Part shown: in pieces, positions 36,892-50,993 of the stretch | Position numbering within the stretch: the stretch's first letter is position 1 | Layout: each line of letters starts with the position of its first letter | Assembly (NCBI RefSeq): GCF_029227915.1 | Contig: NC_079882.1 | Coordinates: forward strand, 8,122,001-8,186,000 | DNA: 64,000 nucleotides | Direction: 5' to 3' | Source of the DNA: Hydractinia symbiolongicarpus | Lineage: Eukaryota > Cnidaria > Hydrozoa > Anthoathecata > Hydractiniidae | The notes under the pieces: model-generated | Seen by the model: only the letters and a program-made list of their open reading frames with translations | What the model was told of the DNA's origin: nothing | The model's database searches: none | Position numbers and translations under genes: made by a program

Positions 36892-39800
36892 ACACGCAGC
36901 AAGGATTCCTGCCTGATTATAATTGTATCTAATTTTTAAAACACAATGTTATTTGTAAAATATGTTTTCTTATTTTCGGTATATTTTTAATTTGTTCTTC
37001 AAAGTTTGCAGAAAATTAACTCCCCTAACTCTTAAAAGTAACTTTTTATATATAGCAAGCAAGGTTTACCAATTAAGCCATTAGGCAGATTTGTAGAACA
37101 TTTGTAGGAATGTCTAGTCCGACAAGCGCCCAGGTTTTGTGAATTCCTTTGCCTCATTCTATCATTTTTTTGCATGGCATATACGAAACATTTTTATACA
37201 TTCGTGCAAATCTGAACTTCGACTCAAGAACAAAACAAAACAGAAAAAAATACATTAATACTTCAATTTGATTGTTCATCAAACAAAACGGTGCAGTTTG
37301 TATCTTACTTTGTATTTCGGCTTTTCAACTTTCATGCCCCTTTTTTTCTGCATAACCTGACAGGCTTTATTAGCATCGGGTTAAGAAACGAGGTTTTGTA
37401 TAAAAAACCAGGACCTAGACCTAGACCATTTTAGAGGGTTTAAAATTCAAAAAAGAATTTGGGCATGCAACCATTGGAGATACTATTTTGCCCCTCCAAT
37501 TAAATAGCTAAGAACGAAATAGTTAAAACATGCAGTTTCAGTTTAAAGTAGCTTATAATTGTAAACTAATGATAGAAATAAACTCTATTGTGCACAAGCC
37601 TCACTACAACTTCTAAAGACTACATAAGCATGTGTCTGTACCCAGCTAACCTTTCCATCAATTTAAACCTTAAATTTCAATTAAGTTTAAGCAACGGAGG
37701 TAAGTAATGTCTGATAATGTTGATTGGCTATTGCGACAATTGGATAGTGTGTACAATATGGTCCGTGAATGATTCAAATAATTAGCTATGGTATGAACAA
37801 TTTACTCAAAATAAAACCGCTTTTATAATCGAGAGATTAGCTAAGGTGTGTGTGGCCAAATTCAAAAGAAGAAGCCAACAAGCATGGTGATATTGTTTAG
37901 AATAGAAATAATACCATTCTAATTAAGCTAGCTAGCTGACCGTTATTACGTTGTAACCAACGTATTTCTAGTGGAAAAAAAACATGATTAACGTTTATAC
38001 TCATATATCTAAACGAAAACTTTAAGTACGTTGACATTACCATTGTTTTTAATTAGCCGAAAGCGTTTGTTCAATCATGTGATGCTAATGTTAGCAAATC
38101 CGTTGCACCTTAATAAGAGAGTCGGCAAGATCTTAATTAAATGGCCGCTACATTCCCACTGCGTTGAACATTGGTACAACCGAGCGTCTGTAACCCTTCT
38201 GTTACTGTATGCTTACTTTCATCGTCATTGCAAACTTGTATTTCATACGTTTTGTAATTAATGCACCGACTTACATAATTAAAAGAAATTACTTTCACAA
38301 TTATGCAATATCATTTCCTTCTGTTTGTTTCTATCTAAGTGTTCGGATATGTAGATATGAAAGAAGTAGTAAGTGTCAAGTTGTAAAAAAGTATCGGAGA
38401 AAGAACATGCACACGCGCACACCAATCTAAATAACTGGTAAACAAATTGGTACATGAGTTGCATGTAAGTTTTAACGTCCTTGTGGATTCAAATTAACCA
38501 GCAATGGGTGTCCCCTGCCTTTTTGCGATGGCATTTAGGTAACATAGCTCGGTAGAGATACGTATAATATTCCCTTGTTTGCCTTGTCATCTACGCAAAT
38601 TAATAGGCTGTCAGTAGATGACTGTTAATCAGCAGACCACACAAACTTCACTTAAGGTTACGGTAGAAACCTTTTGACACCTGTTCAGTATATATAAGAT
38701 ATCTTCTTCATAGCTTTAAATAACAATGATAATAATGATGACGTAGATATTATGGGAAAAATTATGTGTTTCATTGCGAGGAGAAACAAGATGCAGAAGC
38801 TGAATGAACTATCTCGCTGTTAAAAAGGTGCAACTACAATACATTCACAATAGTGACACACCCGATTCTGTTATTTAATACACACTTGAAAAAACAAAAC
38901 AATCTTGTATATGCTACTTTCCCTGTGACTACAAATAATGCTAGGTATTGAAGCCTATTAAGTGACTTTGGTCAATTGCTAAACGAACTATTAGAAAACA
39001 ATAAAAACTTAAGACATTAAAACAGGCTAGATGTAGTCACTAAGTTTGCACAAATTTAAAGCAGATGAATGGGGGCGATCGGCAATATTTAATAAATATA
39101 ATTTCTTGAGAAACAATTTTAAAAGTAAGATGCTTCACATTCTGCAATTTTTTACCAGGCTGGCTATTATTTTTACTTCTCTCATAGATCGATATATGAG
39201 TTTTTCTAGTTATAATGCTGGATGCCCTGATGAATTGTGAATGCAAGTCTAAATCCCATTATAGTCATTAATATTTCATCTTTTGAGCTCAACTATCGGT
39301 AGAGATTTGATTTTTTTATTGAACGGTTTATCTTGACAAAATTGACACTGTTTTGTTGACAAAAATTTACCCCCATCGTAATCATGCCATGTTACACTTT
39401 GGGCGAACATAATCAGCAATCGAATCCCACAAAGCCTAGTGATCACAGAATCTAAGTTCAACAAACGTGTACTGGTATCTTCATGAATAGTGTTGTTTAA
39501 AAGAGATGAAACTTCAGAATTAACCAGCGATATGAAATTAATTTTGATTTCATAACTGCCTCTTGTTGGGGGATAAAAATAATAATCACATGTCGAGGTT
39601 AAGTCGAGAGAAACACTAGACTAAGTTCTCAATCAGAACAGCTAAAGTCAGTCTTTATTAATATAGAAAACATAAAATTTGGGCAGAATCACAACGTCGA
39701 CTGGAAATGGTCTTTCCCCATGTAACCAACCTAGCATGTATGGTATTTACAATGAGTAAATGACTTATAATTGACAGATTCTTTATTGCCGTGTTATTAA

Positions 39801-40671
39801 ATCTTTAAATAACCGTCAAAAGTGTTTTCTGAAGAGCTGTTGCCATCGCATAACGAAGAGGCTACCTTTTCTTGCTGTATTTTAGCAATCAGAAACATTC
39901 TTGCGAAAAAAAATGCTGAAGAATCTTAGCTTAACCTTAACTTTTGGTTTTTAGTTGGCTAAATTTAACCTTAATTATATTTAATACGATGTATTGATTT
40001 TTTGTATATTTTTCGGGCTGGACTATTTGTACTACAAACTCGACCCCAGCAACTTTCCTAGAGCTATCAGAAAGCGCAGCGCCGTTGAGAAGCAAACAGT
40101 CCTAGGGACGAAGTTGTTTGTACCACGCTTAACATTATTTTTTTGCACAAAATAACAATGCGCTAAATATTACTAAAATTCCATATTTCGCTCGTTGGAA
40201 CCAGCATGTGCTAAAAAGATGTATTCTACTAATTAGCATAATGCCCAAAAATTAAGAATATTTTTCTTTTCGTTGTAAACAAAGTATTCATTGTGTACAT
40301 ATTCACGCACCAGAGATTCATCAAGAAATTTTCAGTCTACAAGTTTGAAGTTCTTTAACGATCCATACAGAAATTGAGTTAGACAAAAAGTGATGTGCGT
40401 TTATACTTTTGGAGCATTTTCGGCGGCATCTCGTCTTTGAGGTAACTTTTGTTTCTGTTATATTTCGTTTCTATTTGCGGTTTATTTCTGTACGTTTTTG
40501 ACAATTCTTAATATTTTGTTTCATATCTCATCATTTTTAGCCCATTTTTAGTATTTTTAGTATACGCAATGCGCCAAATGTAACAGAGAATGCAGAAAAG
40601 ACAGTAAAAATATAGTAACATTGAAATATATGCATATTTTTAGACATTGAATTCTTAACTAAAACGTATTG
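36892..40671. other. Intergenic, no gene seen
   Basis: A 3.8-kb AT-rich spacer between the IGFBP/antistasin-like gene and gene D. Open frames are short, often mutually overlapping on opposite strands (39040-39246 and 39046-39240), and have no domain. Confidence 0.5.
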
Positions 40672-40679
40672 TATAAATA
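40672..40679 (+). promoter_or_regulatory. TATA box of gene D
   Basis: TATAAATA lies 57 bp before the ATG of gene D. About 30 bp downstream, TTTCAGTCA resembles an initiator. The bases just before the ATG (CTCTATTTCAGTCAAGAAAA) are similar to those before gene E (CTCTGTTTTAGTCAATAAAA), so the core promoter or 5' UTR was duplicated with the gene. The same CAG/TAG could instead be a splice acceptor of a 5' UTR intron. Confidence 0.5.
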
Positions 40680-40728
40680 GCATTGGCTGTGGTTTCACTT
40701 CTCTATTTCAGTCAAGAAAACTTTGAAG

Positions 40729-42807
40729 ATGAAGCTGTTTCTCTTTCTCTGCCTTTTAGTGGTGAATGCTAGAGGTAAGAGCACCCTTAGCTTATAATCA
40801 TAGGTAATGAAAAGACTTTGTATTTTTTATATTTGTAAAAATTTAATAAGGTGATAGCAACACTTGTATAAAATTGGCCTAACCATAATTGTATCATTCT
40901 ATTGGTAGACATGTTTTTACTGCCCCGGCAACTGCCCATCATGCCTAGCATTTTTTTAGCATTCAAGGTAGCCAAATTGTATTTTAAAGTTACGTTAAGT
41001 GGGTAATTATGGTCCTTTTGACAGGATCATCTTAAATCACCGTTTTTTTGCTGAAAATCTGATATTGCAGTTTGATCACTTGAATCTGATTTGTGAAGTG
41101 TCATTACAATATTATATTTTACATCTGTTTTAGTTAATAGTCATGTGGCAGAATTTGCAGGAAATAGAAACACGAACAGAAATTTACGGATTAAGAAAGG
41201 TAGCTATGATTATTTTGCGTTAGTAAATTGGATGTTAAATTGGATGTTTAAATTATAAGTCAATATAGCAACCCTAAGTCAGATAACACAAACGAAATTG
41301 TTGTTTATTTTTGTTTTAATCGGAAATATTTGAATACACCATAGCAGTTGAGTAGCATAATTGCTCGAACCCGTATCATTGTCTAAAGAAGTAACAAAAT
41401 TATGCCCTAATTTCTCAAGAAGCACTTTTTATTTTTTAAATTCATTTCTATTGTTGTTAAACATATAGATTATACTACGCCGAATACCAATGCAAGTCTT
41501 GGAGAAACCGCGAGAAAAGGAAGATTTCCTTTCTTTCCTTTTAAAGGACTTAATGTATACAACGTTGGACGTTTTTATTTGGGCCGTGAGTACTTCTTTT
41601 ATTAACGTAATAAGACTTTTTAGTAACTTCAAGCCTTTACTATTACGACCAATAAAGGTCACTGATAATAACGTTGACTTCTTCCTAATGTTCGTCTTAA
41701 CATAAAGTTTAAGATTTATCATCCTAGAAGGGACCCCTTCCCACTGTAAGTTTGTTTAAGTGCAATTGTTTTTTAAGTTAATCAATCGATTTGATTTTTT
41801 TTTTGTAAAAGAATAAACATTATAAAAGAATGCATGACAAAGAACGCCAATAGTGCACCTCACATGCTCTCTGCGTTTGGGCAAAAGTAAGCTGCGGAGT
41901 ATTGACTATTCCACCCATTTGTCCGTTTTAAAAATGACGGAAAAGCTGTCTTTTTTTCATTTACTTTATTCATGATTGTAATTTTAATGATACATACGGT
42001 TTTTTGATGGATTGCGTATGACTTAAAGATTTAAAAATTATAACATTCATTAGGCCATTATTACAGTCAAAAGCAAGTCCTATGAATAATTTAAGCAAAT
42101 AATAAGATTAACTGCTCGCTTAAAATTAAATTAATGTTTAGTCCTAGCGTTATGACGTCTGTAGAGAAATGATAACGTCATCGATATTTTTGATGTGGAA
42201 GATAAATAAAATGTGAATAAAAGGTTACGGAGGAGCCCCCTCCCCACACACACCCTTCCTGAATACTGAGACGCCTAAAAAGTAGTGACTAGGATTAGCG
42301 ATGATGTAACAAAATAACACGAACTTTTTTTAATTTAAGAATATAGATTATGGTCATTGATTCGACAGGCTAGTTTTATCAAAGAAACAAAAAAATATAA
42401 CAACATTGTACGTATCGTTCAAAGCGATCAAACTTACAGGTACGCTCTTCTCAACATATTTGATCCGATGGTGCAAGAAGTAAGAAGGATAAACGACATT
42501 GTAATAGTTGGTGAAGCATACGATGGAACAACATTGGCATTACGCAAGGAGAGTAAAAGTAGAAGCGGCCCCACATTGGATTACAACGACAACAAGGGAA
42601 ATATCTGCAAAATAAGACTGCGTAAGTTGTAACACTTTATTTCATATATATCTTTAGTTTATATTTTTTATCATCTAATTACCTAGTCCTGTTTCTAAAA
42701 TCCCTTACCCTTCTTGAATATTTCTAGAGGAAGACAAAGATAAAGACAAAGATGAAGATGGAGATGGGAATGACAAAATTGATGAAATGCAAGACAAAAT
42801 ACGTTGA
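40729..42807 (+). CDS. Small secreted protein of unknown family, gene D
   Basis: Five exons (40729-40774, 41134-41199, 41469-41585, 42340-42621, 42728-42807) join in frame to 196 residues. Exon 1 is almost wholly a signal peptide, MKLFLFLCLLVVNAR. Exons 2-3 encode a short polar and then basic/aromatic segment. Exon 4 (282 nt) carries the part best conserved with gene E: VRIVQSD, then VGEAYDGT, LRKES, SGPTLDY and KIRL. Exon 5 encodes an acidic Asp/Lys/Glu-rich tail (EDKDKDKDEDGDGND). No known domain was recognised; the mature protein has only one visible Cys. All five exons match gene E in order, length and phase, which is strong evidence that both are real genes. Function is unknown. Confidence 0.82.
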
Positions 42808-45800
42808 TAAATAATTCTGTATGATTTAACACGTCCCTATTTTTGTGGAAATAAGATGTGAATCAGGTTTTTAAAATATTTAAAATACAGAAATAACTTC
42901 CAAACTCTTTGGTATTGACTGAATATCTTTCTTTTTACATTTTTTGCATCATTAATGTCCTATGATAATTATTTTTAGCTAAGAGTTTAACGAACTGTCA
43001 AGTATCAATGACATAATCTAACATGGCGATAAAGGCAAGTGTCAAATCATGCTCATTTTTATGCCTTTGCTTTCAATGCCACAACTAAATTCCTAGCGAA
43101 ACTTTAAGGGAAATACATCTAAGAATCTTCAGTTTATGTATCCTTTTTACGCTATTTACATCCTAATATTTTTAATTAGTACTTACTATATAGATAAAAA
43201 TTTGTAAGTTCACTACCAGCCCTGTGTCTGAAAATATATATTCTGCAGAGTCCAAAATTTTTACTACAATCCTTTGGGTGTTTTGAGAATTTCCAGCTTT
43301 AGCAGCATTCGTGGAAATTCTGAAAATCTCTATTTGGAGAAGGTTTTGCTCTATTTTTTTATAATCTTTTTTTATAATTAAAATTTTTATAATTTTTATA
43401 ATCAAAATATTATGCAGTTTACATTTTCTAATTTACCAAAGGTTACGCTTCGGTATTATTCATTCATACTCCAAAGCAAAGTATGAGTGTTTTGTTCAGG
43501 CAACAAACGTTTGTCTTACTACTTCTAACTTGTGATAACTGTGGTTAAATGCACGATATTAATAATAAAATTTAAGGTAGCTTATAATTTCAGCAGATGT
43601 GACCACAAGTTGCAAATAATCAAGTCACAAAACAAAAAAATTGCAACGTGTTGGCATTGGACGAAACAGTTTATTTATAAACAAAACATTATAAAGAAGA
43701 AGGTGAAGATTAAATTTTTTTTATCGTAAGCTATGCAAAAAACGCAAATATGTGCCACTTGTAATGTTTTTTAGCTTTGTTATAAAATATATTCTTAGTT
43801 TCGTTAGAGAAAAAAATGTGCGGAAAATTATTTGAAAAGTTGTGTTTGTAATTGTTTAACTCAATTTCTGTTTGTCGTTTTCATTGTAAGAGGTTCTTGT
43901 TTGGCATACTCAAAACACGGCAGACACATAACATTGTTTTTACTAGGCACTTTTTTTTCACTAACCGTAAAAGATAAATAAAGCCTTCATTCGCCAATTG
44001 ATGCAGTTTTGTTGATTGAATGGATTGCTTAAACGTCGAAATCTGGCTAAGCCTGGTAGTGATATATCAAGTTCTGATAAAATTTAAAGGATTTAAAAGT
44101 GTGGAAGCGATACACGGCACGAACAATGGGCAATGCAGCGTTTAGATGTTGCATGGAAATACCGTAGCCTGAGGTTGCACAACATGCAGCAAAATTAAGT
44201 TGGGTTGACCAGAGGCTTAAGGGGTGACTGTTCTATTCCTTCACTAGTGAGCCAGTACTTGAATGAAATTCATAATCAACAAAATAGTTGGAGAGTAAAC
44301 AGTGAAAAAACACACTTTATCATCAATAACGATGACCTGTAAGGTTATCCCCCTTAAGCCGTTCCAGATATCGATCATGATTGGGTGCATACTTGGCCTT
44401 CGCCTAAAATCCATCAGTATTCGAGGCGGCTGGTTAAATTAATTTAAGGATACTGATTTTAATATCTGCAAGGAGAAATCAGGATCTCCTGACGTCAATA
44501 CCCGGATCTTTATCGTGAAAGGTTTATACAAAATCAGGGATCTGGCAACCAACAAACAGGCTAATGGAAAGGTTATGATAATTGTATTAAATAATGGGTA
44601 CTGCAAGCTTCGTGTGGGTAGTAGGTAGTGGAAAAAGTCGTCTGCCTTTGCAGTCTAAAGTATACAAAGTTTTCACTTCATTCGCATGCGTGACTAGATC
44701 CAGTGCGTCTATAGGGGATATAATATCAAACGTTTTCTTCATAGAAAAATGTTTAACTTTTTTTAATGTTACGATCCGCGTAAATCTATTTTAAACTTTA
44801 TAATTTTAAGTGATTTGACTCTTAATTCGTAGTTCATTTTAGTTAACCCCATTATAAAAAACATAAAGCAAAATGTACATTCAGTACTAACTTGTGAAAT
44901 GATGATTTTGAAAAAATAAATTTCTAAATTGACCGGATTCTTGTTGACAAACATTTTAAAGACTCCACACCTTAAATAAAAAATATCAGTAAAATTTTAG
45001 TCTTGCCATTGTTCTTATTTTTTGCTTTTACTTTTTCAGCAATTATCAGCATTGTTCTTATAAAATTGTTCTAATAAAAAAAGTGTATAATAGTAAATGA
45101 TTTTTCTAAAATGATTGTTTCTTAGTATTTTTCTTACCACATGGGAGCAGGGCAGAGGGAGATTGAAATGGAAAGTATAATATTTCAGAGTTATAATGTA
45201 ATCCTCAGTTGTAATGTACGTGTTAAGCTAATAAAATACAGAAGAGCTTCTCGGAAATTGTCTATTGTCTCATTCGCTAGAGATTCAAAAAGGTCAGAAA
45301 TACTGTAGCGGCTTTCATTTTCTCGCATTCTTTCTGATAAAAGAATAGTAAATTGAAAAGTAGATCCATTCCAAACACACTTTCACTGGCAATCGTTGAT
45401 TCACTGCATGTAGAGTTAATCTCATTAATTTTATTATTATTCATAGATTTGCTTTTAAACCTGACAATTGAAATATTGATCTTACTACTATTAAGAAATT
45501 AGCCTCAGGACCAAAATTTATTCCTTATTTAAAAAAACAAAAAAAATCTGCACACGTCCCTGTTAAATTTTTGCTAAAGTCAGAAAAGTTCAGACCAATT
45601 GAGTAATTCAATAACAAGTTACGTGCCTCTCCTAGGATGATAAAGTTTCAGAATTTTTATACAGACACGAGGAAGAAGTCATCGTTGGGTCTCAGTAGTT
45701 TTCGTATAATAAGGAAGGATTAAAATTACAAAAGTAATCTTATTACGGTAATAATAGAAGTACTTACGCCCCAAATGAAAACGTGCCCATCTGAGAAATT

Positions 45801-46166
45801 TCCAAGGGAATTTTCCTTTTTTTACTGTTTTTCGAGAGTTGCATTGCATTTCGGGGAAGTGCATCCTATATAATAACATATATAATCTACAACCATAAAC
45901 ATATATTTACAATTAAAGGAGACTTCTTGAGAAATCATACGTTTCTTTTATAGTTTGATGTAAGTTTTAAAAGTTTAATAAATATGGCTACACAGACCAC
46001 AAGTAAGTTCTACTAAGAGAGAGGCAAACTGCACCGCGGCACTGCTGATGAATTAAAGTCCATGATACCAGTGTTAATTTTGAAGACCAGACAGACTGAC
46101 TTGTTGTCAGCTCTCAGCTCTACCAGAAAGCTCTTGCTTATATTAAACTTTACATGTAACAGTGAG
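42808..46166. other. Intergenic, nothing recognised
   Basis: No exon was recognised. The segment 44090-44590 is less AT-rich than its surroundings and may be an old repeat, but no ends or coding motif could be found. Confidence 0.45.
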
Positions 46167-46269
46167 TGGCCCGTGGAAAAATCCATAATGGTACCGCGTT
46201 GCGTGCGTATCGCTTCTTGCAGTACCATTTTGCGTGACAGACAGACGTATACGGGTACTATAATATAGA
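46167..46269 (-). mobile_element. Short Helitron-like element, truncated at its 3' end
   Basis: Read on the minus strand it begins TCTATATTATAGTACCCGTA at 46269, followed by GTCTGTCTGTC, ACGCAAAATGGTAC and a segment ending ATTTTTCCACGGGC. This matches the complete copy at 32661. The usual terminal hairpin is broken (only one arm kept) and no CTAG follows. The 124-residue minus-strand open frame across it is not a gene. Confidence 0.55.
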
Positions 46270-46849
46270 TGTTTTTAACAAATACTAAGAACATGTTTAA
46301 ACTGAAAATGTTCGTAGAGTAGTAAAAATATGATATTTTTTTTGTAAAAAAGGTAAAGTTTCGCCTAAAACCTTTGCAGAACGACACTAGAGCAGACCCA
46401 AAACATTAAGCAGTCTGTTGCAAAGTTTTGTTTATATATACTGAACTTATTGAAAACACCTGTGGAAAAGATGAATTTCGGAACCTTTTTGAGCCTTTGT
46501 TGTAAAAAACGTGTTGAAGAGTGTGATTAGCACATTTCTGCTACCTTTTTAATCGCGTACCGGCTGCGGAAAATTCGCGAGTTGTTATTTTTGCAACGTT
46601 GCAAAATAGCCAAAAAAGTTAGATTGTCTCATAATTTTGGTGAGGGATTGTAGCTAACTACGTAAAATTTGTTCTAATGGTTTGAAATAAAAATCACGAA
46701 TTTGTCAGATAACATTTTGATATGTATGCTTGATTAGAGTGTGTAAGTAGTGTCACGTTTGATAAAGGCTTGGTATTACATACTGACTCTTGTATCGTTG
46801 GACGAAAGCCTGTTAGGTTGAGATACCGATGTTGTTTTTTTCCCTTTGC

Positions 46850-46932
46850 CGCCAACGTGGCTCAGCGGATAAGAGCTCGCAGTGCATCTGATGCGGCTGA
46901 CGAGGCGAAGGGATTCGCGAGAATCCTACAAC
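46850..46932 (+). repeat. tRNA-derived SINE head or tRNA pseudogene
   Basis: TGGCTCAGCGGATAAGAGC matches the A box and D arm of a tRNA, and GGATTCGCGAGAATCC about 45 bases later resembles the T arm and B box. An anticodon-like stem (CGCA/TGCG) lies between. The 3' acceptor strand does not pair with the 5' end, so this is not a working tRNA; a SINE head is the likeliest reading. Confidence 0.5.
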
Positions 46933-47599
46933 TTTGTCATGATATCCCGTTCAATTATATTCCCCTTTATTTTTCTTTCTTTATTTTTTTATTTTGAACA
47001 TTTATACAGGACATTAACACTTCAGCACAAAAACACTGTTTTCCAAGTGGTCCTATTAAAGGCAAATTTTAAGAATTAGATAAAATATATTACCAAGACA
47101 CATATCTTTAAGTTAAAATATTAATAAACGAAATGATAACAATAAATTGCACTAAAAAAACAAACCTAAATGAGAATAGAAAAAACATAATTGAGCAGGT
47201 AATAAGATGCAGGCATGAATAAATGGACACAAATGCTCTATGGTGATCAAATTCTCAGAGAAATGAATCTTCAAAATAGATTTAAATTTTATAAAATCCT
47301 CTTCTTCTCTCACCCATAGTAGAAAATTGTCGTAAGGTTTTGGTCAAATTTATTTAAATGATTTCTTGCCCAATTCTTTTCTGCACTTCGGAAGTTTTAC
47401 CATCTTTCTGTTGTGTCTTTTATTTATGCTGTGGTTAGTAACGTGGAAATAATTATTAAACAAGTATCGTTGTTTATGCATTTTTGGACAAATAGGCAAG
47501 AGTGTATATTCCATTCCATCTACTTCAATAAATCTCAGTTGTTATTTTATATCACTTTTCGTGGGAAAAACAGATTTCAATATTTATCAAAATAGATCA

Positions 47600-48555
47600 G
47601 GGTTTTTTACCTTTTCACGGAGATTCTTCCTAGTGAACTTTGACTTCGATCTTCTGATGATCGAGTTTCTCTTACATTTATAAGCAGTATTATCTCTTTT
47701 AGTTTCTAAATTTGCGAAGAAGTTTGTCTCTATCGTTCTTGTGTGTTTTAATATCGACAATAACCACAGAGCTATTTTACCTTACACATTTTCACGAATG
47801 ATCGGTACATGCTTATTGAAAGCCGTCGAAAGTATCTTTCGCATCGATTCCCATGCGCCATCCACGTGTGGTTTATGTAGTACGGAATTTTTAATCTTCA
47901 TTATTCAAATCGGAGCACCACTCTTGCTTATTGTAACGGAGTTATTTGAAGCACTGTGTCCGTGTGGATTTATTAATAAGTTGTATGAAACCATAAAGTT
48001 CAAGTAGTCGTATGAAGTTTTTATTATCAGATTTAACTAAATAATTGGCATTACCATTACCCATGATAATAATTTCTTTATTTTCGACGACATTTCGCTT
48101 CGACAATTTGTAAATTTTTTGTGAAGATAATTCGAACTTTTCAGGGGTCGATGATATACATGACCGAAATTAAAAATGATTTTCTTATTTTAAGAAAAAA
48201 TTCGATCACGTCACTTCTGTATTATCATTTTTCAAATCATGTTGACGAACCCAGTTTATTTTGTTTGAGATATAGGCAGCTACTCCTCCTCCTGTACCAT
48301 TTAATCTGTTTCTGTCTACAAACGTGTAAGCCCGTATTTTAAATAAGTCAGCCGGTTGAGAAGAAATATGTGTCTCGCTGAAAGAAAAAATCTCCTCTAT
48401 TGAATAAATGATATTCAGGATATCGGCACATAAGAGGATTAGTAAACAAGCAAAAGTAGCATTTGATGATTTGATTCCGCAACGATGATATTTGTCGCTA
48501 ATTGTCCAAATACTTGACATAAAAAAGGGACTCATTTCTTTAAAGTTAACAGAAA
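47600..48555 (-). mobile_element. LINE remnant, endonuclease region
   Basis: On the minus strand, 48535-48206 reads FSFSETHI, DRNRLNGTGGGVAAYI and KINWVRQHDL, which is typical of the APE-type endonuclease of jockey/CR1-like LINEs. Further along, after frameshifts and stops, LLINPHGHSASNN, AWESMRKILSTAFNKHVPI and KNDRDKLLRKFRN match the stretch between endonuclease and reverse transcriptase. The reading frame is broken several times, so the copy is dead. Confidence 0.75.
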
Positions 48556-48672
48556 CATTTAGTTATGTTCCAATCACATCAGTACTTACGAAACTTCGTT
48601 ATTTGATAAAAAAAACTGCAAATAAGAGAGCGCACCATAAAACAAACTTCTGTGCCATCATTATTAGACAGA

Positions 48673-49362
48673 CTAGTCGATAAAGCCCGTGGAAAAATTC
48701 ACTGAGGCGGGATAAATATGAAAAAGAAGCGTCATTCGAATTTTGATAACGTCAGCAACCAATTGACAAAAAAAGAACCTTGTTTCACGTTGCCTCTATT
48801 GTGTAGAGCTTAAACTGCTGATCAAGAAAATGTATATGACCATGTGCTATTGACGAACGGTTAAGAAGATATAAAGGTTTAAAAATTTTGCTGACGTCAA
48901 CAATGGCCCGTTAAAACCAAATTTGTATACCTGTTGCCTTTATCGTATAGATCTTGAAAGGCTGAGCAAGAAATTGTATAGGATCATGTACTTTTGACAA
49001 ACGGTTGCAGAGATACTAGGGCTTAAAGGTTTTTCAAATCCACCGAAGCAGGATAAAATTGAAAAATAAGCGTCATATGAATTTTGATGACGTCAGCAAC
49101 CCATCTGCAAAAAAAATTAGAACCTTGTTATTACGTGTCTTTATTGTGTAGACCTTAAGGCGCTGATCAAGAAAATGTATGTAATCACGTGCTTTTCATG
49201 AATGGTTAATGAGATTTACGGGTTTAAAAATTTTGATGACGTCAACAAAGTCCTTGATAAAAGTACAGAAAATTATTTTTTTGAAATTTGTATACCCGTT
49301 GCCTTCATGTTATAGCTCTTGAAACGCTGATCAAGAAAATGTATAGGATCATGTACTTTTTC
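48673..49362 (-). mobile_element. Helitron-like 3' end with internal tandem repeats of about 341 bp
   Basis: Read on the minus strand, the right-hand sequence ends in TTTTTCCACGGGCTTTATCGACTAG followed by T, so the CTAG end matches the element at 32661. Inside, two head-to-tail units about 341 bp apart share words such as TTTGATAACGTCAGCAACC/TTTGATGACGTCAGCAACC and TGATCAAGAAAATGTAT. Each unit itself holds two related halves. The terminal hairpin is degenerate and no TC start was found, so the 5' end is missing or unrecognised. Confidence 0.55.
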
Positions 49363-50993
49363 GGCAACATCAAAGGAGAATGAAGACATCCACTTTGCCT
49401 GTTACAAACAGACACAGTCTCTGTATTATTATAAGAGATCATTGCTCTCCACGTTGGAATGTATATGGCTTGAGCTGCTCCAGAGTTTTTGCAGTGCTCA
49501 AATACTAGCTTCACTTTCTATAGCTAAATCCGCAAATACATAGCATGTATGTTTTGACAAGTTGGGGAATTTCTTAGAATGTGTTATAACATAAAACAAG
49601 TGCAGTTCGGTTTTTCTGTAGTGCTAATCTGATGTGGAGCGCTGGGTGTCCAAGATAAAACACAATATGTCAGCTTAATTCTTAACTCGTTGATAGAAAG
49701 TCACATAAGCTCTGCCTAATTTCACGATATTTATTCTTTGGCCAAGCAAATAAATACTTCCTTCGTTATTTTTAGCAAGATTGAAACGTAAAAATATCTC
49801 TTTTTAAATTTATCATTAAGTACTTTTGTTTATTTACACCAGAAGCTAGCATTTTGATTTCTTTTTTCCCCGACAACATGGAAAATCACTGCCTGATCGC
49901 GCACCGTAAATTTTTCTCATTAAATTGGAAGCATGAGAGCAGTAGAAACGAGTGTTAACACTGGATATACAGAAAAACGGGGGATGGACGTTTTTCTTAA
50001 TTCTAACACGGTAAAACTGATCTACAACTTCGGATAGTCGGAGCTCCTTCCTGAAGGGCTAGATACACAGTAAGATTTGCCGTATACAATTTGAGCTTCT
50101 CATTTTCATAATATTATGTCCGAACGCTTTTTCTGTGTACACGATGAAGCGACAAGTTGTGTACGTTCTTTCTTTTGATAGAAATATGGCAGATGAAGAG
50201 GATGTATGGGCTTGTGCAAATAGTTGGCCAAAGGGAAATTTGTAAAACGTAAGAAACGAGAAAAATGGACCAATAGGCAAAACAGTGATGTCAATCTAAA
50301 CGTCTTCATGATACTTCAATACAGGAATTCACAAAAAGCAATTTTCTCGAAGTAATGAAGTCGAGATATCAAAAGAAACTACGAATGGAAAATTTTAGTT
50401 TCAACTCTCTTTTTCTCCTTTTTATCTATAACAAAATTTAGTTACTGAAAGCCGTAAAAATGATTTAATTTCTGTCCTCTCAGCCCAGGTAATTTGTGAG
50501 CGCTGGTTGGTTAAAAATTTGTACGATTGGTCGCTGAATTTGCAAAAGTTTTCTTGTTGTAGGGGCTGAAACGAAAAAATTAAAGCTTCTATGCATTGCC
50601 TCTTTCTCTGCTCCCTTCCCCAATTAATTTATAAAAATAATATTTATACAAATAACCTATTACTCTTGACTCTACTACTCGTCTTGGGGTAAATAATAGA
50701 CACATTTATGTCTAAACTTAAATATTCTTGGTTCCTATAATAAATCTAAATAAATCCATGTAAATAAAACATTGTGACGTGTATTCGATACTTTTGAACA
50801 GAAGGAGGTGTAAAGTTTGGTTACAGCGAATATATATTATATTCAATTTCTCAACGAACTATGACATGGGCTTTCACACGTTTTATGCTGAGTGGGCAAA
50901 CAAAAACTAAGGGATCAAGCCCCAGATTAAGGCAGAATGTGCTGCGTTAAAGATTTTTCGTCCTGTATGTAGTATGGCAAAGAATATTGATAC
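49363..50993. other. Intergenic, nothing recognised
   Basis: AT-rich spacer. Overlapping minus-strand open frames at 50059-50309 have no domain and no splice partners. Confidence 0.4.

Noticed and set aside
44090-44590. Less AT-rich segment that might hold a gene
   Set aside because: No frame of useful length, no splice-linked exons and no motif.
46013-46387. 124-codon minus-strand open frame
   Set aside because: It runs through a short Helitron-like element and has no domain or splice partner.
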